A DNA stretch of 25,713 nt from URNF01 sp045638005. Lineage in GTDB: Bacteria > Bacillota > Clostridia > Oscillospirales > Acutalibacteraceae. The stretch spans positions 1 to 25,713 of the forward strand of contig JAZUAN010000041.1 in assembly GCA_045638005.1 (NCBI GenBank), read 5' to 3'. A program made the position numbers and the translations under genes. Positions 1-7,191 of this stretch are shown here, one piece after another. The notes under the pieces were generated by a model, which was given only the letters and a program-made list of their open reading frames with translations, ran no database searches and had not been told where the DNA came from. How positions within the stretch are numbered: position 1 is the first letter of the stretch; every line of letters starts with the position of its first letter.

Positions 1-110
1 CAACCACCTATGGCCGTATCGGTGTGAAAGTCTGGCTGTACAAGGGCGAAGTCCTGCGTGATTCCGCTCCTGCTGCCCGCAGACCCCGTAGAGAAGGAGG
101 CAATCGGTAA
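1..110 (+). CDS. rpsC: 30S ribosomal protein S3, 3' end only
   Basis: The reading frame entering from the left edge (first whole codon at base 3) gives 35 residues, starting TTYGRIGVKVWLYKGEVL and ending in a basic tail. This is the conserved C-terminal end of S3, where the GRIGVKVWIYKG motif forms the last strand of the C-terminal domain. S3 sits at the mRNA entry side of the 30S subunit. The stop codon overlaps the rplP start by one base (TAATG), and rpsC-rplP is the standard S10 operon order. The start and most of the protein lie outside the window. Confidence 0.97.
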   Translation, partial: TTYGRIGVKVWLYKGEVLRDSAPAARRPRREGGNR

Positions 111-532
111 TGCTGCTGCCTAAGCGCGTTAAATATCGCCGCGTTCACAGAGGCCGCCTCACCGGTAAAGCCTACCGCGGTAATGAAGTCACCTACGGTC
201 AGTTCGGCCTGCAGGCCACCGAGCCGGCGTGGATCACCTCCCGCCAGATCGAGGCTGCCCGTATCGCCATGACCCGCTACATCAAGCGTGGCGGTCAGGT
301 TTGGATCAAAATCTTCCCCGACAAGCCGATCACCGAGAAACCCGCTGAGACCCGCATGGGTTCCGGTAAAGGTTCTCCCGAATACTGGGTCGCGGTTGTA
401 AAGCCCGGCCGCGTGATGTTCGAGATCGCCGGTGTGAGCGAGGAAGTGGCGCAGGAAGCTATGCGCCTTGCAGCCAACAAGCTGCCCATCAAATGCAAAT
501 TTGTTGTCAAAGAAACGGATGGTGAGCAGTAA
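110..532 (+). CDS. rplP: 50S ribosomal protein L16
   Basis: 140 residues, beginning MLLPKRVKYRRVHRGRLTG, a signature L16 N-terminus; length is normal for bacterial L16. L16 binds 23S rRNA near the peptidyl transferase centre and helps position the A-site tRNA. The GRVMFEIAGV segment and the basic, loop-rich N-terminus are typical. The ATG overlaps the rpsC stop by one base and is preceded by AAGGAGG (94-100), and its own stop overlaps the rpmC start, so rpsC, rplP and rpmC are probably translationally coupled. Confidence 0.98.
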   Translation: MLLPKRVKYRRVHRGRLTGKAYRGNEVTYGQFGLQATEPAWITSRQIEAARIAMTRYIKRGGQVWIKIFPDKPITEKPAETRMGSGKGSPEYWVAVVKPGRVMFEIAGVSEEVAQEAMRLAANKLPIKCKFVVKETDGEQ

Positions 533-741
533 TGAAAGCGACTGAAATTGCAAAGATCCGCGAATTGAGCGACGCAGAGTTGGTCAAGAAGCTGGACGAC
601 CTGAAAAAGGAATTGTTTAACCTGCGATTCCAGCATGCTGTCAATCAGCTCGAGAATCCGATGCGCCTCAAAGCCGTCAAAAAAGAGATCGCCATTGTGA
701 AGACCATCATGCGCGAAAACGAACTGAAGGCAGAAGCGTAA
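532..741 (+). CDS. rpmC: 50S ribosomal protein L29
   Basis: 69 residues, MKATEIAKIRELSDAELVKK at the N-terminus, with the L29 hallmark KKELFNLRFQ near residue 26 and a second helix ending in IKTI/VKTIMREN. The protein is a two-helix hairpin that sits at the polypeptide exit tunnel next to L23, where chaperones and SRP dock. Length and gene order (after L16, before S17) are standard. Its ATG shares one base with the rplP stop. Confidence 0.97.
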   Translation: MKATEIAKIRELSDAELVKKLDDLKKELFNLRFQHAVNQLENPMRLKAVKKEIAIVKTIMRENELKAEA

Positions 742-759
742 CGGAAGGAGGAGTTAACT

Positions 760-1017
760 GTGAGCGAACGGAATCTTAGAAAGACCCGTACCGGTATGGT
801 CGTCAGCGACAAGATGGATAAAACCATCGTTGTTGCCATTGAGGACAATGTCCGCCATCCGCTGTACAAAAAGATCGTGAAGCGTACCGTCAGACTGAAG
901 GCCCATGATGAGGCTAACGAGTGCCGTAAGGGCGACGTGGTAGAGGTCATGGAGACCCGCCCGCTGTCCAAAGACAAGCGCTGGAGACTGACCCGCATCA
1001 TCGAGAAGGCAAAATAA
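760..1017 (+). CDS. rpsQ: 30S ribosomal protein S17
   Basis: 85 residues beginning MSERNLRKTRTGMVVSDKMD, an OB-fold primary 16S rRNA binding protein. Family motifs visible are GMVVSDKMDKTIVV, the HPLYKKIVKR loop and the ETRPLSKDKRW segment. The start is GTG at 760, fixed by GGAAGGAGG about 8 bases upstream and by the conserved N-terminus. It lies 18 bases after rpmC. Downstream there is an unusually long 83-base gap before rplN, which holds a potential hairpin. Confidence 0.97.
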   Translation: MSERNLRKTRTGMVVSDKMDKTIVVAIEDNVRHPLYKKIVKRTVRLKAHDEANECRKGDVVEVMETRPLSKDKRWRLTRIIEKAK

Positions 1018-1024
1018 TGTCGGT

Positions 1025-1068
1025 GTATCCCGTTCCCCTGTGAAGAGCAGGGATAAGGGCGGGGATAC
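1025..1068 (+). promoter_or_regulatory. RNA hairpin in the rpsQ-rplN gap
   Basis: Within an otherwise tightly packed operon the 83-base gap holds an imperfect stem: GTATCCC (1025-1031) pairs with GGGATAC (1062-1068), and inside it CCCTG (1036-1040) pairs with CAGGG (1048-1052) around a 7-base loop. No T-run follows, so it is not an intrinsic terminator. The rplN ribosome binding site follows 20 bases later. Function is unknown; mRNA processing, stability or repressor binding are possible. Confidence 0.4.
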
Positions 1069-1100
1069 AAAGGGAGATATTCCCGGAAGGAGGAAATACT

Positions 1101-1469
1101 GTGATTCAACAGCAAACCTACCTCAAAGTAGCCGACAACACCGGCGCGAAGGAGCTTATGTGCATCCGCGTTCTCGGTGGTTCCGGCCGGAGGTATGCGA
1201 ATATCGGCGACGTTGTGGTTGCTTCTGTTAAAAAAGCGGCACCCGGCGGCGTTGTGAAAAAGGGCGAAGTGGTCAAGGCCGTTATCGTCCGTACTGTAAA
1301 AGAAACCCGTCGTGAGGATGGCACCTACATCCGCTTCGACGAGAATGCAGCCGTTATCATCCGTGATGACAAGAGCCCGAAAGGTACTCGTATCTTTGGG
1401 CCGGTGGCAAGAGAACTCAGAGAGAAAGATTATCTCAAAATCCTGAGCCTTGCTCCCGAAGTACTGTAA
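1101..1469 (+). CDS. rplN: 50S ribosomal protein L14
   Basis: 122 residues, MIQQQTYLKVADNTGAKELM, exactly the usual L14 length and N-terminus. L14 is a five-stranded beta-barrel protein on the 50S interface that contacts 16S rRNA (bridge B8) and L19. The conserved DNTGAKELMCIRVLGGS and RIFGPVARELR blocks are present. The start is GTG, placed 6 bases after GGAAGGAGG. It is the first gene of the classical spc operon, but no promoter is evident in the 83-base gap before it. Confidence 0.98.
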   Translation: MIQQQTYLKVADNTGAKELMCIRVLGGSGRRYANIGDVVVASVKKAAPGGVVKKGEVVKAVIVRTVKETRREDGTYIRFDENAAVIIRDDKSPKGTRIFGPVARELREKDYLKILSLAPEVL

Positions 1470-1482
1470 GGAGGTGTCGGAA

Positions 1483-1809
1483 TTGAGTAACAAACTGCAT
1501 GTGAAAAAGGACGATACCGTCCTCATCCTGAGCGGCGACGACAAAGGCAAGACCGGCAAGGTCCTCGCTGTCAGCCCCAAAGAGGGTAAGGTCATTGTCG
1601 AAGGCCTCAACATGGTGAAAAAACACGTGAAACCCCGCAAGATGGGCGACCAGGGCGGCATCGTGGAGGCGGAAAGCGCCATCTACGCTTGCAAAGTCCA
1701 GGTTGTTTGCCCCAACTGCAAAAAGCCGACCCGCGTGAAACATGTGATTGCTAAAGACGGCACCAAAGTGCGCGTTTGCGGCCACAAAGACTGCGGCGAA
1801 GAACTGTAA
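1483..1809 (+). CDS. rplX: 50S ribosomal protein L24, TTG start
   Basis: 108 residues from the TTG at 1483. A frame-compatible upstream ATG at 1450 is rejected because it lies inside rplN, while AAGGAGGTG sits just before the TTG. The N-terminal KOW domain is clear (VLILSGDDKGKTGKVLAVSP, residues 13-32). L24 initiates 50S assembly and lies at the exit tunnel. The C-terminus carries four cysteines: C76 and C79 as CxxC, then C99 and C104 spaced by four residues with a histidine between. Such a C-terminal zinc ribbon occurs in many Gram-positive L24 proteins, but the second pair is usually CxxC. Confidence 0.96.
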   Translation: MSNKLHVKKDDTVLILSGDDKGKTGKVLAVSPKEGKVIVEGLNMVKKHVKPRKMGDQGGIVEAESAIYACKVQVVCPNCKKPTRVKHVIAKDGTKVRVCGHKDCGEEL

Positions 1810-1826
1810 GAAGGAGGAGTAACGAA

Positions 1827-2366
1827 ATGGCTAGATTAAAAGAATTTTATGTCAAAGAGGTTGCTCCTGCCCTGCTGAAAAAGTTCGGCTACAAGAGCGT
1901 AATGCAGATCCCGAAGCTGGATAAGATCGTGATCAACATCAGCTCCGGCGAAGCTCGCGACAATGCGAAGATCATCGACGCTATCGTTGCTGATCTGGGT
2001 GCTATCACCGGTCAGAAACCGATCGTGTGTAAAGCACGCAAATCCGTTGCGAACTTCAAACTGCGTGAGGGCATGAACCTTGGTGCCAAGGTTACCCTGC
2101 GCGGCGAAAGAATGTACGAGTTCCTTGATCGTCTGTTCAACGTGGCTCTGCCTCGTGTGCGCGACTTCCGTGGTATCAACCCGAACGCGTTCGACGGTCG
2201 CGGCAACTACAACATGGGTCTTAAAGAGCAGCTGATCTTCCCGGAGATCGACTACGATAAGATCGACAAGGTGCGCGGCATGGACATCTGCTTTGTCACC
2301 ACCGCCACTAACGACGAAGAAGCACGTGAGCTGCTCACCCTGATGGGCGCTCCCTTTGCGAAGTAA
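1827..2366 (+). CDS. rplE: 50S ribosomal protein L5
   Basis: 179 residues, MARLKEFYVKEVAPALLKKF, the normal L5 length. L5 is the 5S rRNA-binding protein of the central protuberance and contacts P-site tRNA. Family motifs include the ITGQKPIVCKARKSVANFKLRE region, the LRGERMYEFLDRL block and FPEIDYDKIDKVRGMDICF near the C-terminus. The ATG at 1827 is chosen over an in-frame upstream ATG at 1776 because it follows AAGGAGGAG and gives the conserved N-terminus. Confidence 0.98.
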   Translation: MARLKEFYVKEVAPALLKKFGYKSVMQIPKLDKIVINISSGEARDNAKIIDAIVADLGAITGQKPIVCKARKSVANFKLREGMNLGAKVTLRGERMYEFLDRLFNVALPRVRDFRGINPNAFDGRGNYNMGLKEQLIFPEIDYDKIDKVRGMDICFVTTATNDEEARELLTLMGAPFAK

Positions 2367-2379
2367 GGAGGAGAAACTG

Positions 2380-2565
2380 ATGGCGAAAACATCCATGAAA
2401 ATCAAACAGCAGCGTACGCCGAAGTACTCCACCCGGGCATACAACCGTTGCAAAATCTGCGGCCGTCCCCATGCGTATCTGCGCCGCTACGGCATCTGCC
2501 GTACTTGCTTCAGAGAGCTTGGCTACAAAGGTGAAATCCCCGGCGTCCAGAAGGCCAGTTGGTAA
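2380..2565 (+). CDS. rpsN: 30S ribosomal protein S14, zinc-binding type Z
   Basis: 61 residues, MAKTSMKIKQQRTPKYSTRA, with Cys24-xx-Cys27 and Cys40-xx-Cys43 forming the zinc knuckle of short (type Z) S14. S14 binds the 3' major domain of 16S rRNA in the 30S head. The ATG at 2380 follows AAGGAGGAG; an in-frame ATG at 2356 lies inside rplE. Location between rplE and rpsH is the ancestral position. Zinc-free paralogues used under zinc starvation exist in many Firmicutes, but none is in this window. Confidence 0.98.
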   Translation: MAKTSMKIKQQRTPKYSTRAYNRCKICGRPHAYLRRYGICRTCFRELGYKGEIPGVQKASW

Positions 2566-2586
2566 TAGCATAAGGAGGTAGACGGA

Positions 2587-2988
2587 ATGCAAATCAGTGA
2601 TACTATCGCCGATATGCTCACCCGCATCCGCAACGCGAACGCGGCGAAGCATGATACGGTGGATATCCCCGCTTCCAACATGAAGAAGGCTATTGCCCAA
2701 ATTCTGGTGGACGAAGGATATGTTAAGAATTTCCAGATCATCGAAGATGGCAAACAGGGCGTCATCCGCATGACCCTCAAGTACCAGGGCCCCTCTAAGG
2801 TTCAGGTTCTCAAAGGTCTGCGCCGTGTGTCTAAACCCGGTCTGCGCATCTATTCCAGCAGCGAGGACATGCCGAAGGTCATGAAGGGCATCGGCACCGC
2901 AATCGTTTCCACATCTAAGGGCGTTATGACCGATAAGGCAGCGCGCAAAGAGAACGTGGGCGGCGAAGTCCTGGCATTCATTTGGTAA
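2587..2988 (+). CDS. rpsH: 30S ribosomal protein S8
   Basis: 133 residues, MQISDTIADMLTRIRNANAA, typical S8 length. The C-terminal signature VSTSKGVMTDKAARKENVGGEVLAFIW matches the rRNA-binding core that recognises helix 21 of 16S rRNA. In E. coli S8 represses spc operon translation by binding an rplE mRNA mimic; whether that happens here cannot be seen. It follows rpsN after 21 bases with AAGGAGG upstream. Confidence 0.98.
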   Translation: MQISDTIADMLTRIRNANAAKHDTVDIPASNMKKAIAQILVDEGYVKNFQIIEDGKQGVIRMTLKYQGPSKVQVLKGLRRVSKPGLRIYSSSEDMPKVMKGIGTAIVSTSKGVMTDKAARKENVGGEVLAFIW

Positions 2989-3002
2989 GGGGGTAAAAGA
3001 TT

Positions 3003-3551
3003 ATGTCGAGAATTGGACGCAAAGAAATCGTTATCCCCGCCGGTGTTGAGGTTAAAATCGCCGAAGGCGTTGTGACCGTGAAGGGTCCCAAGGGCACCCT
3101 CTCTCAGCCGGTACATGCAAACATGAAGGTGGAGATCGCTGACAATCAGGTCAAGGTCACCCGCCCGAATGACGAAAAAGAAAACCGCTCTCTGCACGGC
3201 TTGACCCGCACCCTGATCAACAACATGGTGATCGGTGTGACCGAGGGTTACAAAAAGGAACTGGAAGTCAACGGTGTTGGCTACCGTGTGCAGAAGCAGG
3301 GCAGCAACCTCGTGATGAACCTCGGCTACAGCCATCAGGTTATCATGAGCGAGATCGACGGTATCACCATCGACGTGCCGGATCCGAACCATATCGTGAT
3401 CAACGGCATCGATAAGCAGCTGGTTGGTCAGTTCGCTGCCGAAGTGCGTGAGAAACGCATGCCTGAGCCTTATAAGGGCAAGGGTATCAAATACGCCGAC
3501 GAAGTCATCCGCCGTAAGGAAGGCAAGACCGGCGCTAAGGGTAAGAAATAA
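3003..3551 (+). CDS. rplF: 50S ribosomal protein L6
   Basis: 182 residues, MSRIGRKEIVIPAGVEV, a two-domain L6 of usual length. The family signature PEPYKGKGIKYADEVIRRKEGK is present near the C-terminus. L6 lies at the base of the L7/L12 stalk beside the sarcin-ricin loop and supports elongation factor binding. A ribosome binding site (AAGGGGG) precedes the ATG by a few bases and the gene lies 14 bases after rpsH. Confidence 0.98.
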   Translation: MSRIGRKEIVIPAGVEVKIAEGVVTVKGPKGTLSQPVHANMKVEIADNQVKVTRPNDEKENRSLHGLTRTLINNMVIGVTEGYKKELEVNGVGYRVQKQGSNLVMNLGYSHQVIMSEIDGITIDVPDPNHIVINGIDKQLVGQFAAEVREKRMPEPYKGKGIKYADEVIRRKEGKTGAKGKK

Positions 3552-3569
3552 AGGAGGAGTGATTAAGTT

Positions 3570-3929
3570 ATGGTGAGCAAGAAAGACAGCAATAAAGCCC
3601 GTCTGCACCGTCACGCCCGCGTGCGCGGTAAGATCAGCGGCACCCCCGCGTGCCCCCGCCTGAACGTGTATCGCTCTCTCAGCAATATCTATGCCCAGGT
3701 GATCGATGATGTCAACGGTGTAACGCTTGCATCCGCTTCTTCTGTCGAAAAAGATTTCGGCATGAACGGCGGTAACAAGGAACCCGCCCGCAAGGTCGGC
3801 GAGCTGATCGCGAAGCGTGCTGCGGAAAAGGGAATTACCGAAGTAGTTTTCGACCGCGGCGGCTATGTATACCACGGCCGTGTGCAAGAGCTGGCCGAAG
3901 GCGCCCGTGAGGGCGGCCTCAAGTTCTAA
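3570..3929 (+). CDS. rplR: 50S ribosomal protein L18
   Basis: 119 residues with a basic N-terminal tail (KARLHRHARVRGKISGT) followed by the folded domain containing LNVYRSLSNIYAQVIDD and the C-terminal VVFDRGGYVYHGRVQELAE signature. L18 binds 5S rRNA together with L5 in the central protuberance. Length is normal. AAGGAGGAG precedes the ATG, and the rplF-rplR-rpsE order is standard. Confidence 0.98.
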   Translation: MVSKKDSNKARLHRHARVRGKISGTPACPRLNVYRSLSNIYAQVIDDVNGVTLASASSVEKDFGMNGGNKEPARKVGELIAKRAAEKGITEVVFDRGGYVYHGRVQELAEGAREGGLKF

Positions 3930-3947
3930 GGAAAAGGAGGAAGTACT

Positions 3948-4463
3948 TTGGCCAGATTTGATGACAAAAGACAGGCTGCGCAGGAGAACGAGTTCATTGA
4001 GAACGTCGTTGCTATCAACCGCGTCAGCAAGACCGTTAAAGGCGGTCGTATTATGAAGTTCTCCGCTCTGATCGTCGTTGGCGACGGCAAGGGCAAGGTG
4101 GGCTTCGGTATGGGTAAATCCAACGAAGTGCCGGACGCGATCCGCAAGGGTATTGAGGACGCGAAAAAGCACATGATCCAGATTTCTCTGAAGGGCACCA
4201 CCATTCCTCACGAAGTGATTGGTAAGTTTGGTGCAGGCGAAGTGCTGCTGAAACCCGCTGCTCCCGGTACCGGTGTTATCGCCGGCGGTCCGGTGCGTGC
4301 TGTGATGGAAGCTGCAGGTATCAAAGATATCCGTGGTAAAGCACTCCGCTCCAACAACCCCTGCAACGTGGTCAGTGCGACCATGGCGGGTCTCGCATCT
4401 CTGCGTACCGCTGAGGAAGCTGCTGCTACCCGCGGCAAGACCGTTCAGGAAATCTTAGGTTAA
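3948..4463 (+). CDS. rpsE: 30S ribosomal protein S5, TTG start
   Basis: 171 residues from a TTG start at 3948, placed 8 bases after AAAAGGAGG. S5 has an N-terminal double-stranded RNA binding-like domain (EFIENVVAINRVSKTVKGGR, then FSALIVVGDGKGKVGFGMGK) and a C-terminal ribosomal fold ending in RGKTVQEILG. The protein lines the mRNA entry channel and affects decoding fidelity, and spectinomycin-resistance changes map to the loop around the VSKTVKGGR segment. No sequence oddity is visible beyond the rare start codon. Confidence 0.97.
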   Translation: MARFDDKRQAAQENEFIENVVAINRVSKTVKGGRIMKFSALIVVGDGKGKVGFGMGKSNEVPDAIRKGIEDAKKHMIQISLKGTTIPHEVIGKFGAGEVLLKPAAPGTGVIAGGPVRAVMEAAGIKDIRGKALRSNNPCNVVSATMAGLASLRTAEEAAATRGKTVQEILG

Positions 4464-4478
4464 TAGGAGGAACAGAAA

Positions 4479-4670
4479 ATGGCTAGAAAAGCGAAAAGTG
4501 CAACTCTGCAGGTCAAACTGGTTCGCAGCCTCATCGGCTCGAAACAGGATCAGATCGCAACTGCGAATTCTCTGGGACTCCGTAAGATCGGCGACTGCGT
4601 AGAGCAGCCGGACAACGATGCCACCAAGGGCAAAGTTGCAAAGATCATCCACCTCGTCGAGGTAAAATAA
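4479..4670 (+). CDS. rpmD: 50S ribosomal protein L30
   Basis: 63 residues containing the L30 core LQVKLVRSLIGSKQDQIATA and the LGLRKIGD turn. L30 is a small two-helix, three-strand protein on the 50S solvent side. It has a short lysine-rich N-terminal extension (MARKAKSA) relative to the shortest family members. AGGAGG precedes the ATG, and rpsE-rpmD-rplO is the usual bacterial order. Confidence 0.96.
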   Translation: MARKAKSATLQVKLVRSLIGSKQDQIATANSLGLRKIGDCVEQPDNDATKGKVAKIIHLVEVK

Positions 4671-4689
4671 GCAAGGAGGTGCGAGAAAA

Positions 4690-5130
4690 ATGAAGCTGAA
4701 TGAGCTTTCCCCGGCTCCTGGTTCTGTAAAGGAGTCTAAGCGTATCGGCCGCGGTCATGGTTCCGGTTGGGGCAAAACCGCAGGCAAGGGACACAAAGGC
4801 CAGCATGCGCGCTCCGGCGCCAGCATCCGCCCCGGTTTTGAAGGTGGTCAGATGCCTCTGCAGCGTCGTGTTCCCAAGAGAGGTTTCAATAACATCTTCG
4901 CGGCAAAAGCTGTCGCGATCAATGTCGCCGCGTTGAACGCGTTTGAGGACGGTGCAGTGGTGGATGCTGCTGCACTGAAAGCCGCCGGTATCGTGAAAAA
5001 CATCGAAAACGGTGTCAAGGTCCTCGGCAACGGCAAGGTCGACAAGAAATTAACGGTGAAGGTTTCCGCTTTCTCCGAGTCTGCCAAAGAGAAAATCGAG
5101 GCGGCGGGCGGAAAGGCCGAGGTGATCTGA
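4690..5130 (+). CDS. rplO: 50S ribosomal protein L15
   Basis: 146 residues beginning MKLNELSPAPGSVKESKRIG. The glycine-rich basic N-terminal tail (GRGHGSGWGKTAGKGHKGQ, then the FEGGQMPLQRRVPKRGF signature) threads into 23S rRNA, while the C-terminal globular domain spans roughly residues 70-146. L15 is a late 50S assembly protein. AAGGAGG precedes the ATG. Its stop is separated from the secY start by a single base, suggesting coupled translation. Confidence 0.98.
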   Translation: MKLNELSPAPGSVKESKRIGRGHGSGWGKTAGKGHKGQHARSGASIRPGFEGGQMPLQRRVPKRGFNNIFAAKAVAINVAALNAFEDGAVVDAAALKAAGIVKNIENGVKVLGNGKVDKKLTVKVSAFSESAKEKIEAAGGKAEVI

Positions 5131-5131
5131 C

Positions 5132-6460
5132 ATGTTCCAGACCCTGAGAAATGCATGGAAAATCGTTGATCTCCGCAAGAAGATCTTATTTACGCTTTTT
5201 ATCGTGCTCATCTTCCGGATCGGATCCGTGATCACCGTTCCCTTCGTGGATGCTTCTGTTATGAAAGAAGCGACCCAAGCCAGTAACGACTTTTTGGGCG
5301 TCTTGACTTTGATGTCCGGCGGCGGTTTTTCCAACGCCAGCTTGTTCGCCCTGTCCATTACCCCCTACATCAACAGTAGCATTATTATTCAGCTGCTGAC
5401 GGTGGCGATCCCGGTGTTTGAGCGCTGGGCAAAAGAGGGTGCGGACGGTCGTAAGAAACTGAGCACAGTAACCCGTTTTGCGACTATGTTCCTCGGTTTA
5501 CTGCTCGGTACCGCATACTACTTCATGATTCGCAATCAGTATGAGGCGCTGACCGATGCTGCTTTGAGCAGCACCCTCGCTGCATGGTTCTCCGCGATCG
5601 TGATCATCCTGTGCTTCACCGCCGGCTCCACGCTGGTTATGTGGCTGGGTGAGCAGATCAACGAGCACGGTATCGGCAACGGCATCTCCATTCTGTTGTT
5701 CTCTGGTATTTTGGCGCAGATCCCCACTGCGGGTGCTATGCTGTGGCAGTATTTCTACGGCGGCGGCATCAAGCAGCTGGAAACCGCGCCCGGCCAGGCT
5801 GTGAAGTATATCATCTTAGTGCCGGTTGTGCTTATCCTGTTCCTCGCCATCATCGCGTTTATCGTGTTCATGAGCGATGCAGAGCGCCGCATTCCGGTGC
5901 AGTATGCGAAGAAGGTTGTCGGTCGTAAAATGTACGGCGGCCAGAACACCTTCATCCCGATCAAGGTCAATATGTCCGGCGTTATGCCGATCATCTTGGC
6001 ATCTTCGATCATTTCCCTGCCTTCCATCATTGCGACTTTCCTGGGCAGCGAACGCGCGAACAATTGGTTCTTCAACGCGTTCAAGCAGGACAGCTGGGTG
6101 TACATCATCCTCTATTTCCTGATGATCATCGGTTTCGCATTCTTCTATGTGACCATTCAGTATGATCCCACGGAAATGGCCAATAATCTCCGTAAGAACT
6201 CCGGCGCGATTCCGGGCTACCGTCCCGGCGAGCCGACTACGGACTTTATCAAGAAGGTGCTCAACAAGGTGACCTTCATTGGCTCGCTGTTCTTAGGTCT
6301 GATTGCGCTGTTCCCGAGCCTTTTCGGTAAGTTCAGCGGCATCTACGGCTTGTCCCTGGGCGGCACCTCCATCATGATCGTGGTGGGCGTTGCGCTCGAG
6401 ACTACCCAGCAGATTCAGAGTCAGATGATGATGCGTCACTACAAGGGTTTCCTTGAATAA
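5132..6460 (+). CDS. secY: preprotein translocase channel subunit SecY
   Basis: 442 residues with about ten hydrophobic membrane segments, forming the SecYEG protein-conducting channel. Recognisable blocks are the first segment (ILFTLFIVLIFRIGSVI), the plug-proximal GGGFSNASLFALSITPYINS region, and the cytosolic loop with RRIPVQYAKKVVGRKMYGGQ that contacts SecA or the ribosome. The GVMPIILASS segment and a C-terminal SQMMMRHYKGFL tail are also typical. It sits one base after rplO, the classical position. No paralogue or truncation is visible. Confidence 0.98.
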   Translation: MFQTLRNAWKIVDLRKKILFTLFIVLIFRIGSVITVPFVDASVMKEATQASNDFLGVLTLMSGGGFSNASLFALSITPYINSSIIIQLLTVAIPVFERWAKEGADGRKKLSTVTRFATMFLGLLLGTAYYFMIRNQYEALTDAALSSTLAAWFSAIVIILCFTAGSTLVMWLGEQINEHGIGNGISILLFSGILAQIPTAGAMLWQYFYGGGIKQLETAPGQAVKYIILVPVVLILFLAIIAFIVFMSDAERRIPVQYAKKVVGRKMYGGQNTFIPIKVNMSGVMPIILASSIISLPSIIATFLGSERANNWFFNAFKQDSWVYIILYFLMIIGFAFFYVTIQYDPTEMANNLRKNSGAIPGYRPGEPTTDFIKKVLNKVTFIGSLFLGLIALFPSLFGKFSGIYGLSLGGTSIMIVVGVALETTQQIQSQMMMRHYKGFLE

Positions 6461-6485
6461 TCCCCTTCGTCCACATACAACTTAA

Positions 6486-6530
6486 CACACCACCCGCCGA
6501 TGCCTTTGGGCATCAGGCGGTGGCTGTGTG
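6486..6530 (+). promoter_or_regulatory. long hairpin in the secY-adk gap
   Basis: A nearly continuous inverted repeat fills the 96-base gap. GATGCC (6499-6504) pairs with GGCATC (6509-6514) around a TTTG loop. CCGCC-type arms (6494-6498 with 6516-6520) extend the stem, and CACAC (6486-6490) pairs with GTGTG (6526-6530) at the base, with one bulge. There is no following T-tract: AAAAAAGGAG, the adk ribosome binding site, comes next. It is therefore more likely an mRNA-processing, stability or attenuation element than a full terminator. Confidence 0.5.
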
Positions 6531-6556
6531 CGATTGTGAAAAAAGGAGATTTCAGT

Positions 6557-7189
6557 ATGAAGTTGATCTTACTCGGTGCCCCCGGCGCCGGTAAAGGTAC
6601 ACAAGCGGAGATTATCAGCGAAAAGCTGAACATCCCCGCCATCTCCACGGGTAACATTATCCGTGCAGCGCTAAAGAGCGGCACTGAAATGGGCAAGGCT
6701 GCCAAAGAGTATATCGAAGCCGGCAAGCTCGTTCCGGACGAAGTGGTCATTGGTATCATCAAAGACCGTCTCGCCGAAGACGATTGCAAGAACGGTTTCA
6801 TCCTCGATGGTTTCCCGCGCACCATCCCCCAGGCCGAGGCACTTGACCGTATGGGTATCGCTATCGACAAGGTGATCGACATTGAGGTCGCCGACGAGAA
6901 GATCGCCCGACGTGTATCGGGTCGCCGTGTATGCCTTGATTGCGGTGCGACCTACCACATTGACTACAAAAAGTCTAAGGTGGAAGGCGTGTGCGATCAT
7001 TGCGGCAGCACCCTCGTACAGCGCAAGGATGACCAGCCGGAAACGGTTCAAGCGCGTTTGAAGGAATATCATGAACAGACCGAGCCTTTGAAGTCTTATT
7101 ATGAGGCTTGCGGCAAGCTCACCATCGTGGAAGGTCAGGAAGAACTGGCCGATACCACGAAACTGACGCTGGCGGCGGTAGAGGGCTGA
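6557..7189 (+). CDS. adk: adenylate kinase, zinc-lid type
   Basis: 210 residues. Catalyses ATP + AMP to 2 ADP. The P-loop GAPGAGKGT lies at residues 7-15, AMP-binding ISTGN near 29-33 and LDGFPRT at 83-89. The long lid (about residues 120-160) holds four cysteines C126, C129, C146 and C149, the zinc site typical of Gram-positive enzymes. The ATG at 6557 follows AAAAAGGAGAT; an upstream in-frame ATG at 6500 lies inside the preceding hairpin and adds a non-homologous leader. Two bases separate it from map. Confidence 0.98.
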   Translation: MKLILLGAPGAGKGTQAEIISEKLNIPAISTGNIIRAALKSGTEMGKAAKEYIEAGKLVPDEVVIGIIKDRLAEDDCKNGFILDGFPRTIPQAEALDRMGIAIDKVIDIEVADEKIARRVSGRRVCLDCGATYHIDYKKSKVEGVCDHCGSTLVQRKDDQPETVQARLKEYHEQTEPLKSYYEACGKLTIVEGQEELADTTKLTLAAVEG

Positions 7190-7191
7190 AT

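Noticed and set aside
645..1682. 345-codon minus-strand frame opposite rpmC-rplX
   Set aside because: Covers four ribosomal genes in antisense and has a low-complexity Ser/Thr/Leu composition.
2850..4211. 453-codon minus-strand frame across rpsH-rpsE
   Set aside because: Antisense to four clear ribosomal protein genes, with no ribosome binding site or protein family pattern.
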